The position numbers and the translations under genes were made by a program. The notes below the pieces were generated by a model. The model was not told the DNA's origin. It did not search any database and saw nothing but the letters and a program-made list of their open reading frames with translations. From Erwinia sp. 198 (lineage in GTDB: Bacteria > Pseudomonadota > Gammaproteobacteria > Enterobacterales > Enterobacteriaceae), in assembly GCF_003937915.1 (NCBI RefSeq), contig NZ_RHUM01000005.1, forward strand, positions 104,014 to 168,013: DNA of 64,000 bases. Direction: 5' to 3'. Positions 23,976 through 33,972 of this stretch are shown here, piece after piece (the stretch's first letter is position 1; the number at the start of each line of letters is the position of its first letter).

Positions 23976-25681
23976 AGCTAATCCGGCCCTGGCTTGCGCT
24001 TTTGCGCCCGCACGCTCCGCGCCTGATGCTGGGCATTTTGCTGGCGGTCGTGACGCTGCTGGCGAGCATCGCTTTGCTGACGCTTTCCGGCTGGTTTCTT
24101 GCGGCCTGCTCGCTGGCGGGCGCCGCCGGACTTTACAGTTTTAACTATATGCTTCCTGCGGCTGGCGTAAGAGGTGCCGCAATTTTACGCACCGTCGCCC
24201 GCTATGCGGAAAGGCTGGTCAGCCATGACGGTACTTTTCGTATTCTGGAAGATTTACGCGTGTTCACTTTTAATAAATTGATCCCGCTTTCGCCCGGCGC
24301 GCTGGCTCGTTTCCAGCGGGGCGACCTTCTGAATCGGCTGGTAGCTGATGTGGATACGCTCGATCACCTTTATCTACGCCTGCTCTCTCCCCTACTCGGC
24401 GCGCTTGTCGCAATGGTGACGGTAACGCTTTTGCTCGGCTCGCTGAACTGGCCGCTGGCGCTGATGCTGGGCGGTCTCATGCTGGCGACGCTGCTGCTGC
24501 TGCCGCCAATTTTTTACCGGCTGGGACGGAAAGAAGGCGAGGCGCTGGCGCACCTGCGCGCCCTGTATCGTAGCCAGCTGACGGGATGGCTGCAAAGCCA
24601 GGCGGAGATGCGAATCTATGGCGGCGCGCAGCGCTTTCGCGCCCGGCTTGATAATACGGAAAAGCGGTGGCTGGGCGCTCAGCGCTTCCGCGCCCGTCTT
24701 AGCGGCTTATCGCAGGGACTGCTGACGATGATTACCGGCGCGACGGCCGTTTTACTGCTCTGGTCAGCTTCAGCGCTGTTTCATGACGCTACGCTCGCTC
24801 TGTTCCTGTTTTGCGCACTGGCGGCCTTCGAAGCGCTGGCGCCGGTTGGCGGCGCCTTTCTGCATCTGGGTGAAGTCTTCGCCTCTGCTCGTCGCGTTAA
24901 CGAAGTTATTCTGCAAAATCCGGCCGTGAACTTTCCGGCTGAGCGGGGCAAAAGCCCTGCCGGTATCAGTCTGAACCTGCGTGAGGTCAGCTTTAGCTAT
25001 AACGAGGGCTTTCCCGTGCTGCGGTCGATCTCCCTGGACATTGCGCAAGGTGAACACGTTGCGCTGCTGGGCAGCAGCGGCTGCGGTAAATCCACGTTGC
25101 TGCAGCTGCTCACCCGCGCCCGGGACCCGATAAACGGCGAAATCCGGTTAAACGATCGTCCGCTGGCAGCGTGGGACGAAACCGCATTACGTGAAGCTAC
25201 CGGCGTTGTGACACAGCGCGTGCATCTGTTTAACGCCACGTTACGCGATAATTTATTGCTGGCCGCGCCGGATCGCCATGACGACGAGCTGCTCGCCATG
25301 CTGCGAAAAGTCGGGCTGACAACGCTGATTAACGCGGAGGGCCTTGATGCCTGGCTGGGCGAAGGCGGCCGTCAGCTGTCGGGCGGTGAGCGGCGTCGGC
25401 TGGGCCTGGCCCGGGCGCTGTTGCATGACGGCCCTTTACTGCTGCTCGACGAGCCGACGGAAGGACTGGACAGCCACACCGAACGGCAGATCCTTACCCT
25501 GCTGCGGGAAGCCGCCCGCGGCAAAACGATGATTGTGGTCACGCATCGTCCGCAGGGGCTACGCTATTTCGACAAAATTTGCCTTATGGAAAGCGGCACC
25601 GTGGTCGAACAGGGAACCCACGTCGAATTAATCTCAAAACGCAGCCGTTACAGCGCTTTCCTGCAGCGGATTACGCTATAG
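23972..25681 (+). CDS. cydC: Heterodimeric ABC exporter CydDC, subunit CydC
   Basis: Partner subunit of CydD in the same inner-membrane exporter. The 569-residue product has six predicted helices and an ATPase domain with Walker A GSSGCGKST, signature LSGGERRR and Walker B LLLLDEPTEG. Its start overlaps the cydD stop, so the two are translationally coupled and probably made in equal amounts. aat follows after 33 bases with no terminator visible between them. Confidence 0.95.
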   Translation: MKLIRPWLALLRPHAPRLMLGILLAVVTLLASIALLTLSGWFLAACSLAGAAGLYSFNYMLPAAGVRGAAILRTVARYAERLVSHDGTFRILEDLRVFTFNKLIPLSPGALARFQRGDLLNRLVADVDTLDHLYLRLLSPLLGALVAMVTVTLLLGSLNWPLALMLGGLMLATLLLLPPIFYRLGRKEGEALAHLRALYRSQLTGWLQSQAEMRIYGGAQRFRARLDNTEKRWLGAQRFRARLSGLSQGLLTMITGATAVLLLWSASALFHDATLALFLFCALAAFEALAPVGGAFLHLGEVFASARRVNEVILQNPAVNFPAERGKSPAGISLNLREVSFSYNEGFPVLRSISLDIAQGEHVALLGSSGCGKSTLLQLLTRARDPINGEIRLNDRPLAAWDETALREATGVVTQRVHLFNATLRDNLLLAAPDRHDDELLAMLRKVGLTTLINAEGLDAWLGEGGRQLSGGERRRLGLARALLHDGPLLLLDEPTEGLDSHTERQILTLLREAARGKTMIVVTHRPQGLRYFDKICLMESGTVVEQGTHVELISKRSRYSAFLQRITL

Positions 25682-25714
25682 TCATAGCCTTCTCGCATTA
25701 CTGAGACAGTGACT

Positions 25715-26407
25715 ATGCGCCTGATGCAGCTCTCAAGAGAATCACTTAATTTTCCACCGCCGGAGATGGCGCTGCGCGAACCGAACGGCCTGCTGGCGAT
25801 GGGCGGCGATTTAAGTCTGCCCCGCCTGCTCAGCGCCTATCAGCGCGGTATTTTTCCCTGGTTTTCGCCAGGCGATCCTATTTTATGGTGGTCGCCGGAT
25901 CCGCGCGCGGTGCTATGGCCGCAAAAGTTTCACCTTAGCCGCAGCATGAAGCGTTTTCATCAGCGATCGCCCTATCGCGTAACGCTGAATCAAAGCTTTA
26001 GCGAAGTGGTGGAAGGCTGCGCCAGCGATCGTCAGGAAGGCACCTGGATCACGCCCGCCGTGAAGCATGCCTGGCAGCAGCTGTTTGATGCTGGCGAAGC
26101 GCAATCCATCGAGGTCTGGCACGACAAAGAACTGGTCGGCGGCATGTATGGACTGGCGCTGGGACAGATTTTTTGCGGCGAATCGATGTTCAGCCGCTGT
26201 GAAAATGCCTCAAAAACCGCGCTGCTGGTTTTCAGCCGCTATTTTCTACAGCAGGGCGGCAGGCTAATCGATTGTCAGGTGCTGAACCCCCATACCGCTT
26301 CGCTTGGCGCCGAAGAGATGTCCCGCGCTGACTACCTTAAACAGCTTGATTTGCTGGCCAAACAACCGCTTCCGCCCGAATGCTGGCGTCAGCAGACCCT
26401 TTTTTAA
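25715..26407 (+). CDS. aat: Leucyl/phenylalanyl-tRNA--protein transferase
   Basis: Adds Leu or Phe to proteins with N-terminal Arg or Lys, marking them for ClpS-ClpAP degradation (bacterial N-degron pathway). The 230-residue product carries the family core [21 protein letters not shown]-type segment and FCGESMFSR, followed by [18 protein letters not shown] prefer ATG 25715 ([13 protein letters not shown]) to the GTG six bases earlier, by homology. clpA and clpS lie 0.6-3.9 kb downstream on the other strand. Confidence 0.95.
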   Translation: MRLMQLSRESLNFPPPEMALREPNGLLAMGGDLSLPRLLSAYQRGIFPWFSPGDPILWWSPDPRAVLWPQKFHLSRSMKRFHQRSPYRVTLNQSFSEVVEGCASDRQEGTWITPAVKHAWQQLFDAGEAQSIEVWHDKELVGGMYGLALGQIFCGESMFSRCENASKTALLVFSRYFLQQGGRLIDCQVLNPHTASLGAEEMSRADYLKQLDLLAKQPLPPECWRQQTLF

Positions 26408-26447
26408 GACCGTGCGGTGATGTTTTCCACGCAGACAAGGATAATAA

Positions 26448-26456
26448 TGGTATAAT
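26448..26456 (+). promoter_or_regulatory. Extended -10 promoter candidate for infA
   Basis: TGGTATAAT at 26448-26456 is a perfect TATAAT preceded by an extended-10 TG. It lies 209 bases upstream of infA in the 257-base aat-infA gap. The -35 is weak, as is usual for extended -10 promoters. Confidence 0.5.
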
Positions 26457-26664
26457 ATGAGGGCTTGGTATGCGTGTATAAGCCTTTTTGAAGACCGCAC
26501 TTTCCCCCCGGTTTTGTACCAACTCTTGATTACGCGTTTCCGTGCGCTGCTTATGCCGCAGGGAGGCCGACGCTGGTGGAATCATCAGCTATTCTTTACA
26601 TAACGTTCTTAAATCGGCATTATTTGCTGATTCGAGACAAAGGTTATAACACCCAGAGGATTTG

Positions 26665-26883
26665 ATGGCCAAAGAAGATAATATTGAAATGCAGGGTAAG
26701 ATAGTGGATTCATTACCTAACACTATGTACCGTGTTGAACTGGAAAATGGACACGTCATTACTGCGCATATCTCCGGTAAGATACGCAAAAACTATATCC
26801 GTATCTCAACGGGCGACCAGGTTACCGTAGAACTGACCCCATACGATCTGAACAAAGGTCGTATCACCTTCCGTATCCGCTAA
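26665..26883 (+). CDS. infA: Translation initiation factor IF-1
   Basis: Small OB-fold protein that binds the 30S A site during initiation. The 72-residue product ([11 protein letters not shown]...GRITFRIR) is typical in length and matches E. coli closely. ATG 26665 follows AGAGGA; a TTG directly before it is in frame. A bidirectional terminator separates it from clpA. The tRNA-Ser gene serW, found between infA and clpA in E. coli, is not visible in the 85-base gap. Confidence 0.97.
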   Translation: MAKEDNIEMQGKIVDSLPNTMYRVELENGHVITAHISGKIRKNYIRISTGDQVTVELTPYDLNKGRITFRIR

Positions 26884-26931
26884 CCTACTTTACTGCAGAT
26901 GCTGGCGCCTGATGCGCCGCACGGGTAAAAA

Positions 26932-26960
26932 AAAGGCCGAAGAATCTTCGGCCTTTAGTT
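26932..26960. terminator. Bidirectional terminator between infA and clpA
   Basis: AAAGGCCGAAG pairs perfectly with CTTCGGCCTTT (11 bp, 3-base loop). A-runs lie to the left and T-rich sequence to the right, so it can end transcripts of both convergent genes. Confidence 0.9.
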
Positions 26961-26968
26961 TTTTACGT

Positions 26969-29245
26969 CTAGTGTACTGAGCCTTCCGTTTTGCGCTTTT
27001 CGGCGCTCACGAACTGATAAGTCAGCTGGTTCTGCTCTTTGTCGAGCGCCACCGAAACCGACCCGCCGTCCACCAGGGAGCCGAACAGCAGCTCGTTTGC
27101 CAACGGTTTTTTCAGGTTTTCCTGCACCGTGCGCGCCATTGGACGCGCGCCCATCGCTTTATCGTAGCCTTTTTCTGCCAGCCAGTTGCGCGCTTCATCG
27201 CTGACTTCCAGCGAGACGCCTTTCGCATCCAGCTGCGCCTGCAGCTCAACGATAAACTTATCCACTACCTGATGGATAACCTCGCTGTCGAGGTGTTTGA
27301 ACCAGATAATGTTGTCCAGACGGTTACGAAACTCTGGCGTAAAGATCTTTTTGATCTCTTCCATCGCGTCGGTGCTGTTGTCCTGATGGATCAGGCCAAT
27401 GGATTTACGTTCGGTTTCACGTACGCCGGCGTTCGTGGTCATCACCAGCACCACGTTGCGGAAATCGGCTTTACGTCCGTTGTTATCGGTCAGCATCCCG
27501 TTATCCATTACCTGCAGCAGCAGGTTGAAGACGTCCGGATGCGCTTTCTCGATCTCATCAAGCAGTACCACGGCGTGCGGATGCTTGATCACCGCGTCCG
27601 TCAGCAGCCCGCCCTGATCGAAACCGACATAGCCCGGAGGCGCGCCGATCAGACGGCTGACGGTATGGCGTTCCATATATTCCGACATATCGAAACGCAG
27701 CAGCTCAATGCCCAGCGCTTTCGCCAGCTGTACGGTAACCTCTGTTTTACCCACGCCCGTAGGGCCGGCAAACAGGAAGGAACCGACAGGCTTGCGATCC
27801 TGTCCCAGACCGGCGCGGCTCATCTTGATTGCTTCGGTTAAGGCTTCGATAGCGTTGTCCTGACCAAACACCAGCATTTTCAGACGGTCGCCGAGCGTTT
27901 TCAAAGTGTCGCGATCCGTGGCGGAAACGCTCTTCTCAGGTATACGCGCGATACGGGCAACCACGGATTCGATATCCGCCACGTTAACCGTTTTCTTACG
28001 CTTGCTGACCGGCAGCAAACGTGCACGCGCGCCCGCTTCGTCAATTACGTCGATCGCTTTATCCGGCAGATGGCGGTCGTTGATATATTTCACCGCCAGC
28101 TCGACCGCCGCACGTACTGCTTTTGCGGTATAGCGGACATCATGGTGCGCTTCATACTTCGGCTTGAGGCCGTTCAGGATCTGCACCGTTTCATCTACCG
28201 TAGGCTCGGTAATATCGATTTTCTGGAAACGACGCGCCAGCGCGCGATCTTTCTCAAAGATATTGCTGAATTCCTGATAGGTGGTGGAGCCCATCACGCG
28301 AATTTTCCCGCTGGAAAGCAGTGGCTTAATCAGGTTGGCGGCATCTACCTGCCCACCGGAAGCGGCTCCTGCGCCGATGATAGTATGGATCTCATCGATA
28401 AACAGAATGCTGCTGTTATCCTGCTCAAGCTGTTTCAGCAGCGCCTTAAAGCGCTTCTCGAAATCACCGCGGTATTTGGTACCGGCAAGCAGCGACCCGA
28501 TATCCAGCGAGTAGATGGTGGCGTCTTTCATTACTTCAGGCACGTCGCCCTGCACGATACGCCACGCAAGCCCTTCGGCGATCGCGGTTTTCCCCACGCC
28601 CGACTCACCCACCAGCAGCGGATTGTTTTTCCGGCGGCGGCAGAGAACCTGAACGGTACGCTCCAGCTCTTTATCCCGCCCGATCAGCGGATCGATACCG
28701 CCTACGCGAGCAAGCTGATTAAGATTGGTGGTGAAGTTTTCCATACGTTCCTCCCCGCCTGCTTGCTCTTCGTTAACAGGGTTTTCTGCGCCCGAAGCGG
28801 GCCCCTGCTCATCTTTGCGCGTGCCGTGAGAAATAAAATTAACCACGTCAAGGCGGCTGACTTCATGCTTGCGCAGCAGATAGGCAGCCTGGGATTCCTG
28901 TTCGCTGAAGATAGCGACCAGCACGTTAGCGCCCGCTACTTCACTGCGGCCGGATGACTGCACATGGAAAACGGCGCGCTGTAAAACGCGCTGAAAGCTG
29001 AGCGTAGGCTGTGTGTCGCGCTCTTCTTCGCTGACCGGCAATACCGGGGTTGTTTGTTCAATGAAGGCTTCGAGCTCCTGCCGCAGAGCCACAATATCCA
29101 CCGTGCAGGCTTCAAGGGCCTCTCTTGCTGATGGGTTACTGAGCAACGCCAACAGCAGATGCTCGACGGTCATAAACTCATGTCGGTGCTCGCGCGCTCT
29201 GGCGAAAGCCATATTTAAACTGAGTTCCAGTTCTTGATTGAGCAT
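26969..29245 (-). CDS. clpA: ATP-dependent Clp protease ATP-binding subunit ClpA
   Basis: AAA+ unfoldase that feeds substrates to ClpP, including N-degron proteins delivered by ClpS. The 758-residue product has the N-domain (1-150) that binds ClpS, a first ATPase module with GESGVGKT and a second with GPTGVGKT. A Gly-rich, Glu-rich hinge (about 143-170) follows the N-domain. ATG 29245 ([17 protein letters not shown]) aligns with E. coli. It lies 28 bases after clpS and is probably co-transcribed with it. Confidence 0.98.
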   Translation of the reverse strand: MLNQELELSLNMAFARAREHRHEFMTVEHLLLALLSNPSAREALEACTVDIVALRQELEAFIEQTTPVLPVSEEERDTQPTLSFQRVLQRAVFHVQSSGRSEVAGANVLVAIFSEQESQAAYLLRKHEVSRLDVVNFISHGTRKDEQGPASGAENPVNEEQAGGEERMENFTTNLNQLARVGGIDPLIGRDKELERTVQVLCRRRKNNPLLVGESGVGKTAIAEGLAWRIVQGDVPEVMKDATIYSLDIGSLLAGTKYRGDFEKRFKALLKQLEQDNSSILFIDEIHTIIGAGAASGGQVDAANLIKPLLSSGKIRVMGSTTYQEFSNIFEKDRALARRFQKIDITEPTVDETVQILNGLKPKYEAHHDVRYTAKAVRAAVELAVKYINDRHLPDKAIDVIDEAGARARLLPVSKRKKTVNVADIESVVARIARIPEKSVSATDRDTLKTLGDRLKMLVFGQDNAIEALTEAIKMSRAGLGQDRKPVGSFLFAGPTGVGKTEVTVQLAKALGIELLRFDMSEYMERHTVSRLIGAPPGYVGFDQGGLLTDAVIKHPHAVVLLDEIEKAHPDVFNLLLQVMDNGMLTDNNGRKADFRNVVLVMTTNAGVRETERKSIGLIHQDNSTDAMEEIKKIFTPEFRNRLDNIIWFKHLDSEVIHQVVDKFIVELQAQLDAKGVSLEVSDEARNWLAEKGYDKAMGARPMARTVQENLKKPLANELLFGSLVDGGSVSVALDKEQNQLTYQFVSAEKRKTEGSVH

Positions 29246-29273
29246 AGGCACCTCCCCCATTAGATCGCCTTAT

Positions 29274-29594
29274 TCAGGCTTTTTCCAGCGTACACAGCAA
29301 CGGATGTCCGTTCTCCCTCGCATATTTATTGATATGCGCGACCTTGGTCTCCGCCACTTCGGCGGTAAAGACACCGCAGATTGCCTTTCCCTGGTAGTGA
29401 ACCGTTAGCATCAGTTGCGTTGCACGTTCAACATCATAAGAAAAGAACTTTTGCAGTACGTCAATAACAAATTCCATAGGTGTATAATCGTCATTATTAA
29501 GAATAACTTTATACATCGAAGGCGGCTTGAGACCTTCGCGAAGTTTGTCTTCTGCAAGATGTTCAAAATTAAGCCAATCGTTAGTGTTTCCCAT
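29274..29594 (-). CDS. clpS: ATP-dependent Clp protease adaptor ClpS
   Basis: Adaptor that recognises N-terminal Leu, Phe, Tyr and Trp and hands substrates to ClpA. The 106-residue product has the flexible N-terminal tail and the conserved [16 protein letters not shown] binding-site segment. It precedes clpA on the minus strand. Together with aat, 3 kb away, the window encodes tagging, recognition and unfolding steps of the N-degron route; clpP is not in the window. Confidence 0.98.
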   Translation of the reverse strand: MGNTNDWLNFEHLAEDKLREGLKPPSMYKVILNNDDYTPMEFVIDVLQKFFSYDVERATQLMLTVHYQGKAICGVFTAEVAETKVAHINKYARENGHPLLCTLEKA

Positions 29595-29911
29595 ACGTAC
29601 CCAATATGAAAACGTTGCCTGCCTGCATCAGACTAACACCCTTAAGCGTAAGTTTAGCACGCCCGAAATGCTGTCCGAAGCCGGTGAATTTTTGCACCAA
29701 CCTGCAACTACGCGACCTTCATCACAAAAATAGCAATAGCGTTAACTGCTTCAAATTTTGATGAATTCATCCCGGCATCTCCTCTTCATTCGCTTGACGC
29801 CTGGTACGATTTCTCTACAGTACAGGCGTATGCTGGATGCGTTTTAACCAGCCTGGAGGCCAATGCCTCACTACCTCACCCATTTGAATGTCTTGCGAGG
29901 GATCCAAAAGC
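29595..29911. promoter_or_regulatory. Divergent clpS / cspD intergenic region
   Basis: These 317 bases separate divergent clpS and cspD and hold both promoters. A possible -10 was not assigned with confidence. I see no gene or strong hairpin. E. coli macAB lie on the far side of cspD and are absent here. Confidence 0.4.
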
Positions 29912-30145
29912 ATGGAGACGGGTACTGTTAAATGGTTCAACAATGCCAAAGGCTTCGGCTTTATCTGTCCGGTCGGTGGCGGCGAAGATATCTTTGCTCA
30001 TTATTCCACTATCCAGATGGATGGCTACCGAACGCTGAAAGCCGGGCAGCAGGTTCAGTTTGATGTGCACCAGGGGCCAAAAGGCAATCACGCCAGCCTG
30101 ATTGTCCCCGTTAATGCCGAAGCGGCAGTTGCTGTCAGCGCCTGA
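29912..30145 (+). CDS. cspD: Cold-shock-like protein CspD
   Basis: Stationary-phase member of the cold-shock family that binds single-stranded DNA and inhibits replication; it is not cold-induced in E. coli. The 77-residue product has RNP-1-like GFGFICP and RNP-2-like DIFAHYS in a single OB fold, plus a short Ala/Val-rich tail. ATG 29912 (METGTVKWFNNAKGFGF) fits the family start; the SD (GAGG) is rather far upstream. A terminator follows. Confidence 0.96.
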   Translation: METGTVKWFNNAKGFGFICPVGGGEDIFAHYSTIQMDGYRTLKAGQQVQFDVHQGPKGNHASLIVPVNAEAAVAVSA

Positions 30146-30177
30146 CCGCTTAGTGATATTCTGACCAACCTTGCAAT

Positions 30178-30207
30178 AAAATGCCAGCCAGCGTCGCTGG
30201 CATTTTT
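30178..30207 (+). terminator. Terminator after cspD
   Basis: AAAATGCCAGC pairs with GCTGGCATTTT (11 bp) around a 7-base loop, ending in T. It lies 32 bases after cspD. Confidence 0.88.
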
Positions 30208-30330
30208 ATGGGCAACTTTTACCAACCTTAGTAAAGTGGCGCCGTCCTGTCATTTTTCAAGCCCCCTTTTTGCACGAAATTAATTTTCATCCTCGCTTCT
30301 TGCCCTCCGCCGCGTTTCAGCGCAGTAAAT

Positions 30331-30344
30331 TTGCGTTAAATCAA
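30331..30344. promoter_or_regulatory. FNR-like box upstream of hcp
   Basis: TTGCGTTAAATCAA matches TTGAT-N4-ATCAA at 8 of 10 positions. Placed at -41.5 it would set transcription near 30379, with GATTAT (30368-30373) as a -10. hcp is FNR-activated in E. coli; this site is inferred. Confidence 0.5.
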
Positions 30345-30358
30345 CCTGGCTGCGTTTT

Positions 30359-30381
30359 TTCAGGACAGATTATGTCCTGAA
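30359..30381. promoter_or_regulatory. Perfect 9-5-9 inverted repeat upstream of hcp
   Basis: TTCAGGACA and TGTCCTGAA are perfect inverted repeats separated by GATTA. The dyad overlaps the predicted -10 and start of transcription of hcp and lies between the FNR-like and NsrR-like sites. No T-run follows, so it is not a terminator. It may be an operator or a leader hairpin; I do not recognise the binding protein. Confidence 0.6.
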
Positions 30382-30387
30382 GGATTA

Positions 30388-30410
30388 ATGTTGCATTTTA
30401 AATGCAACTT
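30388..30410. promoter_or_regulatory. NsrR-like operator upstream of hcp
   Basis: The core GTTGCATTTTAAATGCAAC (30390-30408) is a perfect 9-1-9 palindrome. It closely fits the known NsrR pattern of two ATGCATTT-type arms around one base. It ends 14 bases before the hcp start, so a bound repressor would block early transcription. NsrR represses hcp in E. coli and relieves it under nitric oxide. Confidence 0.75.
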
Positions 30411-30424
30411 TAAAGGATAAGGCT

Positions 30425-32062
30425 ATGTTTTGCGTGCAATGTGAACAAACTCAACGCCGTCTTACGGGTAACGGCTGTACCGGCGTGCGCGGCGCCTGTG
30501 GGAAACTGGCACAAACGTCAGATTTGCAGGATCTGCTGATTGCCACGCTTCAGGGGCTTTCCGCCTGGGCGCTGGTGGCGCGACAGCAGGGTATTATTCT
30601 GCATGATATCGACAGTTTCATACCAAAGGCGCTGTTTGCCACGCTAACTAACGTCAATTTTGATTCCTCACGCATCGTAGCGCTTGCCCGTCAGGCCACC
30701 AGCTACCGGGAACAGCTAAAAGCGTGCTGCAAGCTTCCTTGCAGCGCAGAAAATTATCCTGCGGCGGCAATAGTCCTGGAAAGCGATGACCCTGGGCAGC
30801 TACAGCAACAGGCGCTGGCGTGGCGCACCAATCGCGGCCATGCGCATGAGGATATTATCGGTCTGCGCCTGCTGTGCCTGTATGGCCTGAAAGGCGCGGC
30901 GGCCTATATGGAACATGCCCATGTTCACGGCTACTTCGATAACACCATTTACCAACAGTTTCATCAGATCATGGTCTGGCTGGGTGCGCAGCCGGACAGC
31001 GCCAGCGATCTGCTGGCGGCGGCGATGGATATCGGCAAAATGAATTTCGCCATCATGGCGATGCTGGATAAGGCGCAGACCACCAGTTACGGTTCGCCGC
31101 AGCCCGTTGCGGTTAATACCCGACCGGTGGCGGGAAAAGCAATCCTGATTTCCGGGCACGATCTGCGGGATCTGCAGCTATTGCTGGAACAAACCGCAGG
31201 CAGCGGTATCAATATTTACACCCATGGCGAAATGCTGCCGGCACATGGCTATCCGCAGCTGAAACAACATGCGCATCTGGTGGGCAATTACGGCAGCGGC
31301 TGGCAGCATCAGCAAAAAGAGTTCGCCGCCTTTCCCGGCCCGATCGTTATGACCTCCAACTGCATTATCGATCCTTTCAGAGGCGATTATCAGCAGCGTA
31401 TCTGGACCCGCAGCATTGTCGGCTGGCCCGGCGTGAATCATCTGCACGACGACGACTTTTCTGCCGTTATCGCGCAGGCGCAGCAGATGCCGGGCTTCTC
31501 CACCAGCGAGATCCCCCGCACCGTCACCACGGGTTTTGGCCGCCAGACGCTGCTTGACGCCGCCGACAGCGTGATTGAGATGGTGAAACAGCATCAGCTG
31601 AGGCATATCTTTCTGGTAGGCGGCTGCGACGGCAATCGCGTACAGCGCAGCTACTTTACCGATCTGGCCACCGCTATTCCCGATGACTGTCTGATCCTGA
31701 CCCTGGGCTGCGGTAAATATCGCTTTAACAAACTGCCCTTCGGCACGCTGGGCGGCCTGCCTCGTCTGCTGGATGTGGGCCAGTGCAACGACAGCTATGC
31801 GGCTATCGTGCTGGCGGTCAGGCTGGCGGAAAAATTAAACTGCGACATTAACGAACTGCCTTTATCGCTGATGCTCTCCTGGTTTGAGCAGAAAGCGATT
31901 GTCGTGCTGCTGACGCTTTTGTCCCTCGGGGTAAAAAACATTTACACCGGCCCGACGGCGCCGGGTTTTCTCACGGATAATCTGCAGGCGCTGCTGAAAA
32001 AAGAGTTTGGCCTGCGGCCGACATCTTCCGTACCCGCAGATCTGGCAACGGCGCTGCATTAA
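30425..32062 (+). CDS. hcp: Hydroxylamine reductase / hybrid-cluster protein
   Basis: Iron-sulfur-oxygen hybrid-cluster enzyme that acts as a high-affinity nitric oxide reductase, and in E. coli also as an S-nitrosylase, under anaerobic conditions. The 545-residue product has the enterobacterial N-terminal cysteine pattern C3-X2-C6-X11-C18-X6-C25. Hybrid-cluster ligands lie in the [24 protein letters not shown] and GCGKYRF segments. E. coli carries its NADH reductase hcr directly downstream, but here poxB follows after 129 bases and hcr is absent. Upstream dyads suggest FNR and NsrR control. Confidence 0.97.
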   Translation: MFCVQCEQTQRRLTGNGCTGVRGACGKLAQTSDLQDLLIATLQGLSAWALVARQQGIILHDIDSFIPKALFATLTNVNFDSSRIVALARQATSYREQLKACCKLPCSAENYPAAAIVLESDDPGQLQQQALAWRTNRGHAHEDIIGLRLLCLYGLKGAAAYMEHAHVHGYFDNTIYQQFHQIMVWLGAQPDSASDLLAAAMDIGKMNFAIMAMLDKAQTTSYGSPQPVAVNTRPVAGKAILISGHDLRDLQLLLEQTAGSGINIYTHGEMLPAHGYPQLKQHAHLVGNYGSGWQHQQKEFAAFPGPIVMTSNCIIDPFRGDYQQRIWTRSIVGWPGVNHLHDDDFSAVIAQAQQMPGFSTSEIPRTVTTGFGRQTLLDAADSVIEMVKQHQLRHIFLVGGCDGNRVQRSYFTDLATAIPDDCLILTLGCGKYRFNKLPFGTLGGLPRLLDVGQCNDSYAAIVLAVRLAEKLNCDINELPLSLMLSWFEQKAIVVLLTLLSLGVKNIYTGPTAPGFLTDNLQALLKKEFGLRPTSSVPADLATALH

Positions 32063-32191
32063 TGCCTTGCCGCATTATTTTCGCCTGCGGTGCGCGCCGC
32101 ATAATGCCCTACCCTTTGCTCAGCCTCGACTATGCTTTTTGCTGAAGATCCCTCCCTTCGGGACACTGATTAAAGCTTTAAAGGAGCAGAG

Positions 32192-33913
32192 ATGAAGCAA
32201 ACGCTAGCCGCACTGGTGGCGAAAACACTTGAAAACGCCGGCGTAAAACGCATTTGGGGCGTAACCGGGGACTCGCTTAACGGGCTGAGCGACAGCCTGA
32301 ACCGCATGGGCACCATCGAATGGATGCCGACTCGTCATGAGGAAGTCGCCGCTTTCGCCGCCGGGGCAGAAGCGCAAATCAGCGGCCAGCTTGCCGTCTG
32401 CGCCGGTTCGTGCGGGCCGGGCAACCTGCATCTGATCAACGGCCTGTACGACTGCCACCGCAACAACGTGCCGGTGCTGGCGATCGCCGCCCATATTCCC
32501 TCCAGCGAGATCGGCAGCGGCTATTTCCAGGAAACGCATCCGCAGGAGCTGTTTAAAGAGTGCAGCCACTACTGCGAGCTGGTCTCCAATCCCGAGCAGC
32601 TGCAACAGGTGCTGGGCATCGCGATGCGTAAAGCTATTATCAATCGGGGCGTGTCGGTGGTGGTTATCCCTGGCGACGTAGCGCTACAGCCCGCGCCGGA
32701 AAACGCTCGCGCCGAATGGTATCCGCCGCAGTTCCCTATCGTGCAGCCGCCCGCCAGCGAACTGGATAAGCTGGCACAGCTGCTTAATGAAGCAAAAAAT
32801 ATCACGCTGATGTGCGGCTACGGCTGTGCGGGCGCGCATACGGAAGTGGTGCAGCTGGCGGAAACGCTGAAAGCGCCTATTGTCCACGCGCTGCGCGGCA
32901 AAGAACATATTGAGTACGACAACCCTTACGATGTTGGTATGACCGGCCTGATTGGCTTTTCGTCCGGCTATCACGCCATGATGAATGCCGATACGGTGAT
33001 CCTGTTGGGAACGCGTTTCCCTTACCGCGCTTTTTATCCTGAAAAGGCGAAAATTATCCAGATTGATATCGATCCGGGCAGCATCGGGTCGCATTGCCAT
33101 GTGGATATGGCGCTGGTCGGCGACGTTCGCGCCGCCCTTTGCGCGCTGCTGCCGCGTCTCGAAGTAAAAGAGGATCGCGCGTTTCTGGATAAGGCGCTGA
33201 AGCATTATCAGGAAGCCAGAAAGAGTCTGGACGAGCTGGCGACCGCTAATGACAAACAGGCGATCCACCCGCAGTACCTGGCGCAGCAGCTCAGCGAGCT
33301 GGCCAGCGAAGACGCAATTTTTACCTGTGACGTCGGCACGCCTACCGTCTGGGCCGCACGCTATCTGAAAATGAACGGCAAACGTCGTCTGCTGGGATCG
33401 TTCAACCACGGTTCGATGGCCAACGCCATGCCGCAGGCGCTGGGCGCGCAGGCAATTGACAGACAGCGCCAGGTGATAGCGATGTGCGGCGACGGCGGCT
33501 TCTCTATGCTGATGGGCGATTTCCTGTCGGTAGCGCAGCTTAAGCTGCCGGTGAAGCTGGTGGTGTTTAATAACAGCGTGCTGGGCTTTGTGGCGATGGA
33601 AATGCAGTCCGGCGGCTACCTGACCGACGGCACCGAACTGCAAAACCCGGCTTTTGCCGATATCGCCAACGCCTGTGGCGTGAAGGGCATTCGCGTGGAG
33701 CGCGCTTCCGAGCTGCCTCGCGCTATCGAAGAGATGCTGGCGCACGACGGCCCGGTACTGCTGGATGTGGTCACCGCCAGCGAAGAACTGGTTATGCCGC
33801 CGCAGATCAAGATGGAGCAGGCAAAAGGCTTTAGTCTCTATATGCTGCGCGCGTTGATTAACGGTCGCGGCGACGAAGTGGTCGAGCTGGCTAAAACCAA
33901 CTGGCTGCGGTAA
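32192..33913 (+). CDS. poxB: Pyruvate dehydrogenase (quinone), pyruvate oxidase
   Basis: Peripheral membrane flavoenzyme that decarboxylates pyruvate to acetate and CO2 and passes electrons to ubiquinone. The 573-residue product has the three-domain ThDP-enzyme fold, with the catalytic Glu in [14 protein letters not shown], the ThDP motif [14 protein letters not shown]...NNS and a C-terminal lipid-binding tail. ATG 32192 follows AAAGGAG. It is in the conserved hcp-poxB-ltaE order minus hcr. RpoS dependence is known for E. coli and not assessable here. Confidence 0.97.
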   Translation: MKQTLAALVAKTLENAGVKRIWGVTGDSLNGLSDSLNRMGTIEWMPTRHEEVAAFAAGAEAQISGQLAVCAGSCGPGNLHLINGLYDCHRNNVPVLAIAAHIPSSEIGSGYFQETHPQELFKECSHYCELVSNPEQLQQVLGIAMRKAIINRGVSVVVIPGDVALQPAPENARAEWYPPQFPIVQPPASELDKLAQLLNEAKNITLMCGYGCAGAHTEVVQLAETLKAPIVHALRGKEHIEYDNPYDVGMTGLIGFSSGYHAMMNADTVILLGTRFPYRAFYPEKAKIIQIDIDPGSIGSHCHVDMALVGDVRAALCALLPRLEVKEDRAFLDKALKHYQEARKSLDELATANDKQAIHPQYLAQQLSELASEDAIFTCDVGTPTVWAARYLKMNGKRRLLGSFNHGSMANAMPQALGAQAIDRQRQVIAMCGDGGFSMLMGDFLSVAQLKLPVKLVVFNNSVLGFVAMEMQSGGYLTDGTELQNPAFADIANACGVKGIRVERASELPRAIEEMLAHDGPVLLDVVTASEELVMPPQIKMEQAKGFSLYMLRALINGRGDEVVELAKTNWLR

Positions 33914-33929
33914 AACATTGGTCTGTCTC

Positions 33930-33955
33930 ACGGACGCTGCGGCGTCCGTTTTGCC
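33930..33955 (+). terminator. Stem-loop between poxB and ltaE
   Basis: ACGGACGC pairs with GCGTCCGT (8 bp) around a 4-base loop, followed by TTTGCCCTTT. It probably ends part of the poxB transcripts, with read-through to ltaE. Confidence 0.6.
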
Positions 33956-33972
33956 CTTTAAGGAGCGCAACG

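Noticed and set aside
26904-26918. REP-like half element after infA
   Set aside because: GGCGC-CTGAT-GCGCC resembles part of a REP sequence, but it is single and short, so it may be a plain hairpin.
28070-28957. A 295-codon open frame antisense to clpA
   Set aside because: Shadow frame without conserved motifs, opposite a highly conserved gene.
32684-33970. A 428-codon open frame antisense to poxB
   Set aside because: Shadow of a GC-rich coding gene. It has no ribosome site or family signature, while poxB on the other strand is certain.
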